The notes under the pieces were generated by a model that saw only the letters and a list, made by a program, of their open reading frames with translations, had not been told where the DNA came from and made no database searches. A stretch of DNA of 11,551 bases from Caryophanales bacterium (GTDB lineage Bacteria; Bacillota_I; Bacilli_A; RFN20; CAG-826), in contig JAQYPI010000081.1 of assembly GCA_028726925.1 (NCBI GenBank), positions 1 through 11,551 of the forward strand. Reading direction: 5' to 3'. A program made the translations under genes and the position numbers. Within the stretch, counting starts at the first letter, position 1, and each line of letters starts with the position of its first letter. Shown piece by piece: positions 1 through 6,227 of this stretch.

Positions 1-239
1 TAGGAACGCGGGTGTTCTTGGACAGGGCGGACACCTTCGATGTCGTCGAGCTCCCCAAGACCAAGGGATTCAAGGTGCGGAAGGTGCAGGCCGCCCATCG
101 CCTTGGCGATGTGCCCGAATGTGTCGGACCCGACGTCCCCGAAGCGGGCGGCGTCCGGTTCTTCTCCGATCCCGGCGGAATCGGCGACAATCAAGAAGAT
201 GCGTTGGAAGGAGGGTTTCTTATTCATAAGCGTTACCAT
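1..239 (-). CDS. deoB: Phosphopentomutase, N-terminal part (3' end off window)
   Basis: Phosphopentomutase interconverts ribose 1-phosphate or deoxyribose 1-phosphate with the 5-phosphates in the cytoplasm, feeding nucleoside sugars into the pentose phosphate pathway. Only the first 79 codons are visible. They carry the alkaline-phosphatase-superfamily metal-site start IVADSAGIGEEPDA (residues about 17-30; D20 is the expected metal ligand), followed by RFGDVGSDTFGHIA, a DeoB hallmark. Translation ends at EHPRS, where the family continues into the GKDT/TGHWE segment. I chose the ATG at 239 because GAAAGG at 245-250 lies 5 bases upstream; an in-frame ATG at 227 has no comparable site. The gene starts 12 bases after the xerD stop, an order also seen in Bacillus (ripX-drm), where a purine nucleoside phosphorylase gene often follows. 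The identification is firm; the catalytic core cannot be checked here. Confidence 0.93.
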   Translation of the reverse strand, partial: MVTLMNKKPSFQRIFLIVADSAGIGEEPDAARFGDVGSDTFGHIAKAMGGLHLPHLESLGLGELDDIEGVRPVQEHPRS

Positions 240-254
240 TATAACCTTTCTTCA
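240..254 (-). promoter_or_regulatory. deoB ribosome binding site fused to xerD stop
   Basis: The minus strand reads TGA-AGAAAGG-TTATA-ATG. The purine-rich Shine-Dalgarno GAAAGG begins one base after the xerD stop codon and sits 5 bases before the deoB ATG at 239. This decides the start over the in-frame ATG at 227 and suggests translational coupling of the two genes. Confidence 0.7.
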
Positions 255-1145
255 TTTTCGATTCGCGTATTTTGCATACGCGGACATGATTCTTCTTTCC
301 GAAACGTGGGTGTAGATCTCCGTCGTGGAAAGATGCGTATGACCAAGCATTTCCTGGACGGCACGCAACTCGGCGCCGCCTTCGAGGAGGTGGGTCGCGA
401 AGCAATGGCGGAGGGTGTGAGGAGAGACGTCTTTGTCAATTCCCGCCATGGCGGCGTATTTTTTCACGGCGAGGAAAAAATATTGGCGGGAGAGCGCTTT
501 TCCGTTGGCGTTGAGGAAGGTCTCGCGCGGCTTTTTGTCCGCTTTTTTGGCGAAAACGGGCCGCACCTGCGTCAGATAATCCCGGAGGTAACCTAGCGCG
601 AACTCGCCGATTGGGACGGTGCGTTGCTTGTTTCCCTTGCCATGACGAACGACGATGATCCCTTGGTCCTCGTGGATAGCGCTTAATGGCAGTGCGCAAA
701 GCTCGCTGACCCTTAGTCCGGTCGCGTACATGGTTTCTAGCATCGCTTTGTCGCGAAGACCCGATGGGCTCGAAAGATCCGGCTGTTCGAGCAAATCCTC
801 GATTTCCTCGAACGAAAGGACGACCGGTAGTCGCTTTTCCTGTTTGATCCGTGGCATGTCTTTCGGGTCCGTTTTGGCGATTCCGCGCCGCGCCAAAAAG
901 CGATAAAAGCCGATCAAGGTGCTTTGGCGCCTAGCGAGGGTGGCCTGAGACCTCTCGAGTTCGGATTGGGCTTCGAGGAAACGCTCGATGAAAGATGGGT
1001 CGAGGTTCTCGGTGTCCTCTAGACCCGGGAAAGAGCGAAGGAAAAGGGAGATGTCTTCTCGGTAATTCTCGACCGTTTGGACGGAAAGGCCCTTCGCGGC
1101 GAGCAAATAATCCTCGTAAAGGGAAAGCGCTTCTTCAATCAGCAT
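252..1145 (-). CDS. xerD: Site-specific tyrosine recombinase, XerD type (297 aa)
   Basis: Xer recombinases act with a partner at the chromosomal dif site to resolve chromosome dimers at division. The protein has the N-terminal SAM-like core-binding domain (residues about 1-90, beginning MLIEEALSLYEDYLLAAKGL) and a C-terminal catalytic domain (about 105-297). The full catalytic set is present: R145 (ATGLRVSEL), K170 (HGKGNKQR), H243 and R246 (HTLRH), H269 (LGHTH) and the nucleophile Y278 (TEIYTH). These positions are within a few residues of E. coli XerD, and 297 aa matches the usual 295-300. The frame is open upstream to 1226, but AAGGGAG at 1152-1158 lies 6 bases before the ATG at 1145 and family alignment begins there. 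An ATG at 1151 would touch that site directly. The start lies inside dinB (11-base overlap). Linkage to deoB favours XerD over XerC or an integrase; no mobile-element features adjoin it. Confidence 0.93.
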   Translation of the reverse strand: MLIEEALSLYEDYLLAAKGLSVQTVENYREDISLFLRSFPGLEDTENLDPSFIERFLEAQSELERSQATLARRQSTLIGFYRFLARRGIAKTDPKDMPRIKQEKRLPVVLSFEEIEDLLEQPDLSSPSGLRDKAMLETMYATGLRVSELCALPLSAIHEDQGIIVVRHGKGNKQRTVPIGEFALGYLRDYLTQVRPVFAKKADKKPRETFLNANGKALSRQYFFLAVKKYAAMAGIDKDVSPHTLRHCFATHLLEGGAELRAVQEMLGHTHLSTTEIYTHVSERRIMSAYAKYANRK

Positions 1146-2349
1146 GGCCATCTCCCTTTTTCTTTGGGGCTTCGCTCGCCCTCTTGAACAACGGCTCCTT
1201 CGAACGGTTCTTTCGATTGAGGTCATTGATCAAGAGTTTCGTTTTGTCGAGTTCCTCGTATTCCCCCACGTTCCAGAAATCCATTTGGACCGTTTGCTTC
1301 GCTTGGTCTTCGAGTTTCGAGAGCGCGAAACCGACCAAACGAATAGGCGTTCCGGGCAATTTCGCGAATAGATTGGAAGCGAGTTCCGAGGCGATGGGCC
1401 AGAGACGGGAAGCGGAATTGGTCGGCGGATCGAACGAAAGGGAACGCTGGTGCAAGCGGAAGGAAGAGTCCTTCAAAACGACCGATGCCGTGGAACCGAC
1501 TTTTCGAGCGATGGCAGCTTTCTCGCAAACTTCGAAAACGATCCTTCGGAGGGTCGCGGAGCCTTCTTCGAACGCATAGATGTCCTTTTCGAGCGTTTCG
1601 GACATCGAGATGCTCTTCGGGTCGGCTTCTTGGAGATAAACATTGTCGTCGCCCTTTCCCTCAAGCCAGGCTTCCGCCGTTTCGAAAAACTTTCCAAGCA
1701 TGTTCTTCACGTCCGGGCGCCCTTCCCGAATCGCGGCCGCTAAATCGCCGATCTGGAGGATGCCGCAGGATCGCAAGGCGGGGCTCGTTTGTTTCCCAAT
1801 TCCCCAAAAAGATTCGATGGGGAGGGGATAAAGCAAGCGAGAAATGTCTTTCTTGCGAATGATCGTCAAGCCTAGAGGCTTTTTCAAATCGCTGCCCATT
1901 TTTGCGAGCCAACGCGTGGCCCCGACCCCGATGGAACAGGAAAGTCCGGTTTCTTCGAGAAGATAATCTTGCAAGGACTTGAGGAAAGAAACGGGATCGG
2001 GTTTCTTGGGGAGAACGTCGGTCGCGTCGCAGTAAGCTTCGTCAATAGAAGCCATCTCCAGAATCGGAAAGGTTTCGCGGAGTCTCCCGAAAAAGGAATG
2101 GCTCATCATGCGGTAATAATCGAAATCTGAGGGCAAAAGTACGAGGTCGCGGCAAAGGGAGCGCGCCTGAAAGGTCGGCTGGCCGCTATGAACCCCGTAT
2201 TTGCGGGCGACGTAGTTCGCGGTCGAAACGATGCCGCTCCTCCCATCCCCGCCGATTGCCAAAGGCTTCCCGCGCAATGCGGGGTGGCGAATCTCTTCCG
2301 CCGTGGCGAAGAAAGCGTTGAGGTCGACATGCAGGAGCACTTTGCCCAT
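1135..2349 (-). CDS. dinB: DNA polymerase IV, Y-family translesion polymerase (404 aa)
   Basis: Pol IV copies past damaged bases at low fidelity, usually tethered to the beta clamp. The N-terminal palm shows the first metal ligand in LHVDLNAFFA (D9) and the second pair in ASIDEAY (D103, E104). F14 sits at the steric-gate position that excludes ribonucleotides. The segments SGIVSTANYVARKYGV and SCSIGVGATRWLAKMGSDLKKP are typical finger and palm motifs. A helix-hairpin-helix region (FWGIGKQTSPALRSCGI) and the little-finger domain follow. Near the C terminus INDLNRKN...EPLFKRAS resembles the end of Gram-positive Pol IV proteins and probably binds the clamp (EPLF at 385-388). Length is normal (350-420). 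There is no Shine-Dalgarno before the ATG at 2349, and an in-frame stop lies four codons upstream, so this is the only reasonable ATG. It appears to have its own promoter (see 2349-2384) and its end overlaps xerD. Confidence 0.95.
   Translation of the reverse strand: MGKVLLHVDLNAFFATAEEIRHPALRGKPLAIGGDGRSGIVSTANYVARKYGVHSGQPTFQARSLCRDLVLLPSDFDYYRMMSHSFFGRLRETFPILEMASIDEAYCDATDVLPKKPDPVSFLKSLQDYLLEETGLSCSIGVGATRWLAKMGSDLKKPLGLTIIRKKDISRLLYPLPIESFWGIGKQTSPALRSCGILQIGDLAAAIREGRPDVKNMLGKFFETAEAWLEGKGDDNVYLQEADPKSISMSETLEKDIYAFEEGSATLRRIVFEVCEKAAIARKVGSTASVVLKDSSFRLHQRSLSFDPPTNSASRLWPIASELASNLFAKLPGTPIRLVGFALSKLEDQAKQTVQMDFWNVGEYEELDKTKLLINDLNRKNRSKEPLFKRASEAPKKKGDGHAD
1146..1158 (-). promoter_or_regulatory. 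xerD ribosome binding site inside dinB
   Basis: AAGGGAG (1152-1158, minus strand) is followed by six bases and the ATG at 1145. It lies within the last codons of dinB. It settles the xerD start at 1145 rather than the upstream in-frame candidates at 1151 or 1226. Confidence 0.65.
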
Positions 2350-2384
2350 GCCATCATTTTAATGAAATGATGTCGGATTGTTAA
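2349..2384 (-). promoter_or_regulatory. Predicted dinB promoter, probably leaderless
   Basis: On the minus strand TTAACA (2384-2379; 5 of 6 match to TTGACA) is separated by exactly 17 bases from TAAAAT (2361-2356; 5 of 6 match to TATAAT). Six bases (GATGGC) then lead to the A of the dinB ATG at 2349, where a sigma-A start site would be expected. The -35 element overlaps the dxs stop codon. With no ribosome binding site before dinB, this predicts a leaderless mRNA. The match is read directly; activity is inferred. Confidence 0.55.
2352..2372. repeat. Perfect inverted repeat over the dinB -10 region (candidate operator)
   Basis: The arms CATCATTT (2352-2359) and AAATGATG (2365-2372) are exact reverse complements around a 5-base centre. 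The repeat covers the -10 hexamer, part of the spacer and most of the bases up to the dinB start. A protein bound here would block RNA polymerase. It does not match the classic Gram-positive LexA box (CGAAC-N4-GTTCG). There is no U-run after it in either direction, so it is a poor terminator. The regulator is unknown. Confidence 0.5.
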
Positions 2385-4273
2385 TTCCGGCCTTCGAAGA
2401 GCGAAGCGTTGATATCTTCGACAATATCTTCTGGCGTCAGTTTATTTTTCCTAAGGACTTCTTCTACGGAAGGGGAACCGATGAAGGCGTTGGGGACGCT
2501 GCGGACGATGACTTCCCCGCGGTAGCCCGATTCTAAAAGCGCGGAAAGCAAGGCGTCGACGAAACCCGTTCTCGTCGAGTAAGCATCGTGGATGATAACT
2601 CGATCAAAGCGCATGAGCTTTTCAATCAAGGCGGTAGGAACGGGGAGATAAATCAAGGGGCAAAAGAGAGAAACGGGCAATTGTTTTTCCAAAAGGAGAC
2701 GTTGGATTCTCCTCGCCATCGGGCCGATTGAAACGACGGCCAAGGCGTTTTTTGAATCATCGACAAGGGTCAAAAGTCCATCGCTTGGGAGATTTGGATC
2801 GTCATTTTGGTCGTCTGAAACAGGAATGGTTTCTTTGGGCACCCGAATCCCGACGACGCCCCCCATTTGGACGGAGCGATCGAAAAGGAAAGCGGCCTCA
2901 GATGGTTTGGAGGCCATGGCGACGGTGACGCCGGGGATGGAACGAAGGAACCCCTCGTCGTAGATCCCTTGGTGGGTTTCCCCGTATTTGTCGATAAGGC
3001 CGGCGCGGTCGATAAGGAAGGTGACGTTGGCGCCCATTCTTGCGCAATCGTGTGAAATCTCATCGTAAGCTCTTTGGAGGAACGTGGAATAAATGCTATA
3101 AACAGGATGGAAACCGGTTAAGGAAAGCGCTCCTGAAAAAGTCGCGCCATGTTCCTCGGAAATACCAATGTCTATGCAACGATCGGGGAATCTCTCAAAA
3201 GCCGAATTGAAATCGCTTCCGATGAAGGTTCCGGGCGATACAAGGACCAGTTTTTCGTTTTCCGCCATTCGCCTTTCAAGCAGGCGGGCATAGACGGAGG
3301 ACCAGGAAATGGTCTTTTCTTTATCGCGAAGGAATTCGCCGGTTTTCAAATCGAAAGGACCGACGCCATGCCAAGTTCCGGCATCGTCTTTCTCCGCGGG
3401 TTCATAACCTTTCCCTTTGATGGTTTTGACGTGCAAAATGACGGGACCTTCGATCCGCCTTGCTTTGAGCAATGCTTTTTCGAGGCCTTTTTCGTTATGG
3501 CCATCATAAGGACCGAGGTAGCAGAGTCCCAGGTTATCGAACATGTTGAGAGGGATCAAACGGCGTTTTAAAGCGTTTTTCAAAGATCTTGAGAAAGAAA
3601 AGAAGGCTTTCGTCACCCGTCCTTCCCTCAGCATCTTGCGGAATCCTTTTTTGAAGGAAACGTAGGCTTTGGCCGAAGAAATATTTCGGAAAAATTTCCC
3701 TGCGCCACCTACCGATGGAGAAATCGACATGCCATTGTCGTTCAGGATGATGATGATTTTCTCTCCTTGCCCTCCGATATAGTTGAGGGCTTCAAAAGAA
3801 AGGCCGTTAATGATGGAAGCATCCCCAACAACGGCAATTATCTCGAAATTTTCTTTGTTTTTTCTCCGAGCATATGCGAAAGCGGACGCCGCGGATAGCG
3901 CCGTTGAACTATGTCCAGCATCGTAACAATCGTAAATGGATTCAGAACGTTTTTGAAAACCGGATATTCCTCCAATCTCATTGAGGGATTCGAGACTTCG
4001 CCCAGTTAGGATCTTGTGGGTATAACTTTGGTGCCCGACATCGAAAATCAGTTTGTCGTTAGGAAAATCAAAAACCCTGTGGAGCGCAACGGTCAATTCA
4101 ACGGTTCCGAGGTTGCTGGATAAATGCCCTCCGTGAATGCTAGTTTGTTTAAGAATCTCAGCGCGCAAAAGATCGCATAAATCTGGAATTTGCGTTTTCT
4201 CGATGTCTTTGACACGGAGTTTTTCAGGAAAGTCCTGAATGTTCAATTGTTCGTTATCGCGCTTGTTTTTCAT
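2381..4273 (-). CDS. dxs: 1-deoxy-D-xylulose-5-phosphate synthase, divergent (630 aa)
   Basis: DXS condenses pyruvate with glyceraldehyde 3-phosphate using thiamine diphosphate (ThDP), the first step of the MEP isoprenoid pathway. Domain I carries GGHLSSNLGTVELTVALH (H50), DVGHQSYTHKILTGR (H81) and ILNDNGMSIS (N180, metal ligand). Domain II carries GISEEHGATFSG (E373, the ThDP-activating glutamate), IYSTFLQRAYDEISHD and DRAGLI...GETHQG (R423, H434). Domain III follows. Length matches the family (about 620-640). Two substitutions stand out: the ThDP/metal motif is GDA (150-152) rather than GDG, and Y430 occupies the position of E. coli D427. NDNGMS also replaces the usual NDNEMS. Base composition is more AT-rich than in aspS or tkt. 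There is no Shine-Dalgarno before the ATG at 4273. It follows xseB as in Bacillus, but the ispA gene usually found between them is absent. Function as DXS is likely. Confidence 0.88.
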   Translation of the reverse strand: MKNKRDNEQLNIQDFPEKLRVKDIEKTQIPDLCDLLRAEILKQTSIHGGHLSSNLGTVELTVALHRVFDFPNDKLIFDVGHQSYTHKILTGRSLESLNEIGGISGFQKRSESIYDCYDAGHSSTALSAASAFAYARRKNKENFEIIAVVGDASIINGLSFEALNYIGGQGEKIIIILNDNGMSISPSVGGAGKFFRNISSAKAYVSFKKGFRKMLREGRVTKAFFSFSRSLKNALKRRLIPLNMFDNLGLCYLGPYDGHNEKGLEKALLKARRIEGPVILHVKTIKGKGYEPAEKDDAGTWHGVGPFDLKTGEFLRDKEKTISWSSVYARLLERRMAENEKLVLVSPGTFIGSDFNSAFERFPDRCIDIGISEEHGATFSGALSLTGFHPVYSIYSTFLQRAYDEISHDCARMGANVTFLIDRAGLIDKYGETHQGIYDEGFLRSIPGVTVAMASKPSEAAFLFDRSVQMGGVVGIRVPKETIPVSDDQNDDPNLPSDGLLTLVDDSKNALAVVSIGPMARRIQRLLLEKQLPVSLFCPLIYLPVPTALIEKLMRFDRVIIHDAYSTRTGFVDALLSALLESGYRGEVIVRSVPNAFIGSPSVEEVLRKNKLTPEDIVEDINASLFEGRN

Positions 4274-4304
4274 TTATAAATAGTACTAAAAAGATACTAG
4301 AAAA
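4274..4304 (-). promoter_or_regulatory. AT-rich xseB-dxs spacer, possible weak promoter
   Basis: This 31-base gap is almost all A/T and has no ribosome binding site for dxs. TACTAT at 4285-4280 lies six bases before the dxs ATG, the same geometry as the -10 before dinB, but no acceptable -35 lies 16-18 bases further up. A TAGTAT lies at 4299-4294. Short palindromes occur at 4281-4288 (TAGTACTA) and over the xseB stop at 4301-4312 (AAAACTAGTTTT). A leaderless start is possible but weakly supported. Confidence 0.25.
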
Positions 4305-4499
4305 CTAGTTTTCCTTCACAGTTTCGATTTTTTGTTCGGCCGTTTTGATTTCGTCTTCTAATTCCTTGATTAAGGCAGTGCCTTCCTCGTATGTTTTCAT
4401 GAGTTCCTCAAGGGGGATGTTCTTCCCCTCGAGCGAATTGGCGATCTCGGTCACTCGATCGAATTTTTCTTCGAAAGATTTGCTATTCGTTTTTTCCAT
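4305..4499 (-). CDS. xseB: Exodeoxyribonuclease VII small subunit (64 aa)
   Basis: The small subunit binds several-to-one to XseA and is needed for stable exonuclease VII, which degrades single-stranded DNA from both ends into short oligonucleotides. The sequence SFEEKFDRVTEIANSLEGKNIPLEELMKTYEEGTALIK... is the family's two-helix pattern, with the conserved LE and PLEE...YEEG segments at about residues 22-40. The 64-aa length is normal (60-80). The start at 4499 follows AAGGAG (4507-4512) by 7 bases. The start lies inside xseA (17-base overlap, 4483-4499), which supports coupled synthesis of the two subunits. The stop codon lies in a short palindrome. The stretch is noticeably AT-rich. Confidence 0.94.
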   Translation of the reverse strand: MEKTNSKSFEEKFDRVTEIANSLEGKNIPLEELMKTYEEGTALIKELEDEIKTAEQKIETVKEN

Positions 4500-5709
4500 G
4501 GGTCTTCTCCTTCCCTCTGATTTCCGAGATAAGTATACCTGATTTCAATTTCGTCTTGATTCTATTGCCAACTTCCAGCTGGTCAACGTTGGTTATCGGG
4601 ACGCCATTTTCATCGGTCGTGATACTGAACCCACGGTCGAGAATCGCATCGGGATTTAAACACGAAATCTTTGCTTTCAAAAAGGAAACTGAGCCTTTAA
4701 TTTCCTCTATTCTTCTTTGGACATTTGCGAGAATGGATATCTTGAGGTTCTCGAGTTTAGCCTTTCTCATTTCCAGAATGTTTTGGGGGTCTTGGAAAAT
4801 TGATTTCGATCGAAGGAGTTCCACTTTTTGGCGAAGGGCGGACAATCTTGCGAGAACCGCTCTTACTATTCTTTCCCCTTGCAGGTCCAAAGTGGCAAGG
4901 ACTTCCTGGGAATCCGGCGTCGCGGCAATGACGGCCGCCGTCGGGGTTGAAACACGCTTATCGGCGACGTAATCCACCAAGGTCGTATCGATTTCGTGTC
5001 CGACCGCGGAAATCACCGGACAAGGGAATTTCGCGACTTCCCGTACCAAGGATTCGTCGTTAAAAGCCCACAAGTCCTCCGATGATCCGCCGCCCCTGCC
5101 GATGATTAAGACATCCAACGCCTTTTCTTTTGCCAAGGAAAGGGCCCGAATAAGGTCGCGCGGGGCTTCTTTGCCTTGCACGAGGCTTGGGAATACGGAG
5201 ACCTCGGCCAAGGGCCAACGCTGCGCGAGATTATGGAGAATGTCTTTCAAGCCTGCACTTTTGTCACCGGCGATGACGCCGATCCTTCTTGGAAAGGGCG
5301 GCAAGGGCTTTTTCCTGGATTCATCAAAAAGCCCTTCGGAAGCGAGTTTTTTCTTCAGTTCTTCCAAAGCTTGTAGGGCATCACCGATTCCATAAGGCTT
5401 GATGCCCAAGATCGACAATTGGATATTGCCCCTTCCTCCGAAATAAGAGACACGGCCGGTCGCGAGGACTTCTTCGCCTTCTTTCGGGATGCGTTGGCCA
5501 AGATAGGCCAGTTTCTCGATCTGAGAAGCCCAGATAACGGCGGATATCATGCTTTTGTCGTCTTTCAGGGTGAAATAGCAGTGCCCGGAAGAATAAAACT
5601 TCAGGTTGCTCACTTCTCCTTTGACAACTAGGGGATATGGGAAAAGCGCCTCAAGCCCTTCCTTGAGGCGCGACGAGAGTTCGGTCACCGATAAAAAAGA
5701 ACGGCTCAT
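4483..5709 (-). CDS. xseA: Exodeoxyribonuclease VII large subunit (408 aa)
   Basis: XseA is the catalytic subunit of exonuclease VII, used in repair and recombination to trim single-stranded DNA. An N-terminal OB-fold (about 1-105) includes LVVKGEVSNLKFYSSGHCYFTLKD. The catalytic region has PRRIGVIAGDKSAGLKDI (D156), GRGGGSSEDLWAFN (R205, E211-D212) and SAVGHEIDTTLVDYVADKRVSTPTAA (H238, D241). As I recall, these match residues reported as essential in E. coli XseA (D155, R205, H238, D241). A long helical, coiled-coil-like region (about 270-350) and a small C-terminal beta domain (RGFSITTDENG...) follow. At 408 aa it is slightly shorter than the usual 440-460, mainly in the helical part. The GDKSA version of the nuclease motif, rather than the common TSPTGA, seems typical of Mollicutes-like relatives (inference). 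The start overlaps the nusB stop as ATGA, with GAAAGG at 5715-5720. Confidence 0.95.
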   Translation of the reverse strand: MSRSFLSVTELSSRLKEGLEALFPYPLVVKGEVSNLKFYSSGHCYFTLKDDKSMISAVIWASQIEKLAYLGQRIPKEGEEVLATGRVSYFGGRGNIQLSILGIKPYGIGDALQALEELKKKLASEGLFDESRKKPLPPFPRRIGVIAGDKSAGLKDILHNLAQRWPLAEVSVFPSLVQGKEAPRDLIRALSLAKEKALDVLIIGRGGGSSEDLWAFNDESLVREVAKFPCPVISAVGHEIDTTLVDYVADKRVSTPTAAVIAATPDSQEVLATLDLQGERIVRAVLARLSALRQKVELLRSKSIFQDPQNILEMRKAKLENLKISILANVQRRIEEIKGSVSFLKAKISCLNPDAILDRGFSITTDENGVPITNVDQLEVGNRIKTKLKSGILISEIRGKEKTHGKNE

Positions 5710-6152
5710 TCGAGCCTTTCCCGGTCCTGCAGAACCTTATCTAGGATGGCGTTCACGAATTGGTAGTCGTTTTCGCCGAGATAGCGCTTGGCCAACTTGA
5801 CCGCGATGTCGATGACGACGCCTTTGTTGACGGTCGGATCGACGTAGAAGTAATGGGAATAAGAAAGAAGAAGGATCGCTTGGCGTAGGAGCGGAAGCCG
5901 CTCGAAGCGCCATTTCATGAATGGGCGGAAGGCATCCTTCATTTCGTTAAGGTGCTTTACCGTCATGACGGCGTTAGCTTTGACGAAATAGTCCGCTTCT
6001 TCGTAGGACGTGCCACAAAGGGAGGAAACGATTTGCATGACATCAACCGGGGCATCCATGTCGATGTACGTCAAAATATCGTAGATCGCAGTCATGGCAA
6101 GGGGTTGCAAGGAGTTGCGGGAAGGCAACTCGTATTCGTTTTCGTTTTCCAT
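5706..6152 (-). CDS. nusB: Transcription antitermination protein NusB, divergent N terminus (148 aa)
   Basis: NusB pairs with NusE (S10) at boxA RNA to promote antitermination, chiefly of rRNA operons. The C-terminal half is clearly NusB: W-RFERLPLLRQAILLLSYSHYFY matches the W..DRLP.IDRAILRLA.YE helix, and NKGVVIDIAVKLAKRYLGENDYQFVNAILDKVL matches the INEAVELAK.Y....S.KFVNG.LDK signature. The N terminus is unusual. Instead of an Arg-rich RR.AR..ALQ.LY helix it has RNSLQPLAMTAIYDIL, and an acidic lead MENENEYEL. The ATG at 6152 has no Shine-Dalgarno. A TTG at 6203 would add 17 residues (PCLPWYHYQAF...) without improving either the family match or the ribosome site, so I reject it. The stop overlaps the xseA start (ATGA). 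The folD gene that often separates nusB from xseA is absent. Confidence 0.85.
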   Translation of the reverse strand: MENENEYELPSRNSLQPLAMTAIYDILTYIDMDAPVDVMQIVSSLCGTSYEEADYFVKANAVMTVKHLNEMKDAFRPFMKWRFERLPLLRQAILLLSYSHYFYVDPTVNKGVVIDIAVKLAKRYLGENDYQFVNAILDKVLQDRERLE

Positions 6153-6227
6153 AAAGATCAATCGCTCAAAAGCCTGATAATGATACCACGGGAGACAGGG
6201 CAAAGAAACGCTTGCGCAGGGGCTTTT
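6153..6227 (-). promoter_or_regulatory. Asp23-nusB spacer with possible extended -10 promoter
   Basis: This is the longest gap in the window (75 bases). On the minus strand TGG-TATCAT (6188-6180) resembles an extended -10 (TGnTATAAT), which would give a start near 6173, about 20 bases before nusB. No good -35 lies 17 bases upstream (TTTCTT). AAAAGCC and GGCTTTT near its ends could pair over a long loop, but nothing looks like a terminator. Support is weak. Confidence 0.22.

Noticed and set aside
12..596. A 194-codon plus-strand open frame across deoB and xerD
   Set aside because: It is opposite two clearly identified genes with intact motifs and shows no protein-family pattern of its own.
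252..1145. The recombinase as a phage or integron integrase marking a mobile element
   Set aside because: Its size, catalytic spacing and xerD-deoB linkage fit the housekeeping Xer protein; no tRNA, repeat ends or phage genes are nearby.
1146..1226. A longer xerD starting at 1226
   Set aside because: The extra Arg/Ser-rich residues are dinB sequence read in another frame. The Shine-Dalgarno at 1152-1158 and family length favour 1145.
2352..2372. The dinB inverted repeat as a dxs transcription terminator
   Set aside because: The arms are A/T-rich and no T-run follows on the minus strand (GATGGC follows); overlap with a good -10 favours an operator.
4301..4312. Palindrome AAAACTAGTTTT at the xseB stop as a terminator
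   Set aside because: The stem is short and A/T-rich with no loop and no proper U-run; it is more likely incidental to the TAG stop in an AT-rich gap.
6153..6203. A TTG start for nusB at 6203
   Set aside because: There is no ribosome site, the extension is unlike NusB, and an ATG exists at 6152.
6163..6227. Long-loop pairing of AAAAGCC with GGCTTTT in the Asp23-nusB gap as a terminator or riboswitch
   Set aside because: It has only seven pairs over a loop of about 45 bases, no U-run, and no recognisable riboswitch core.
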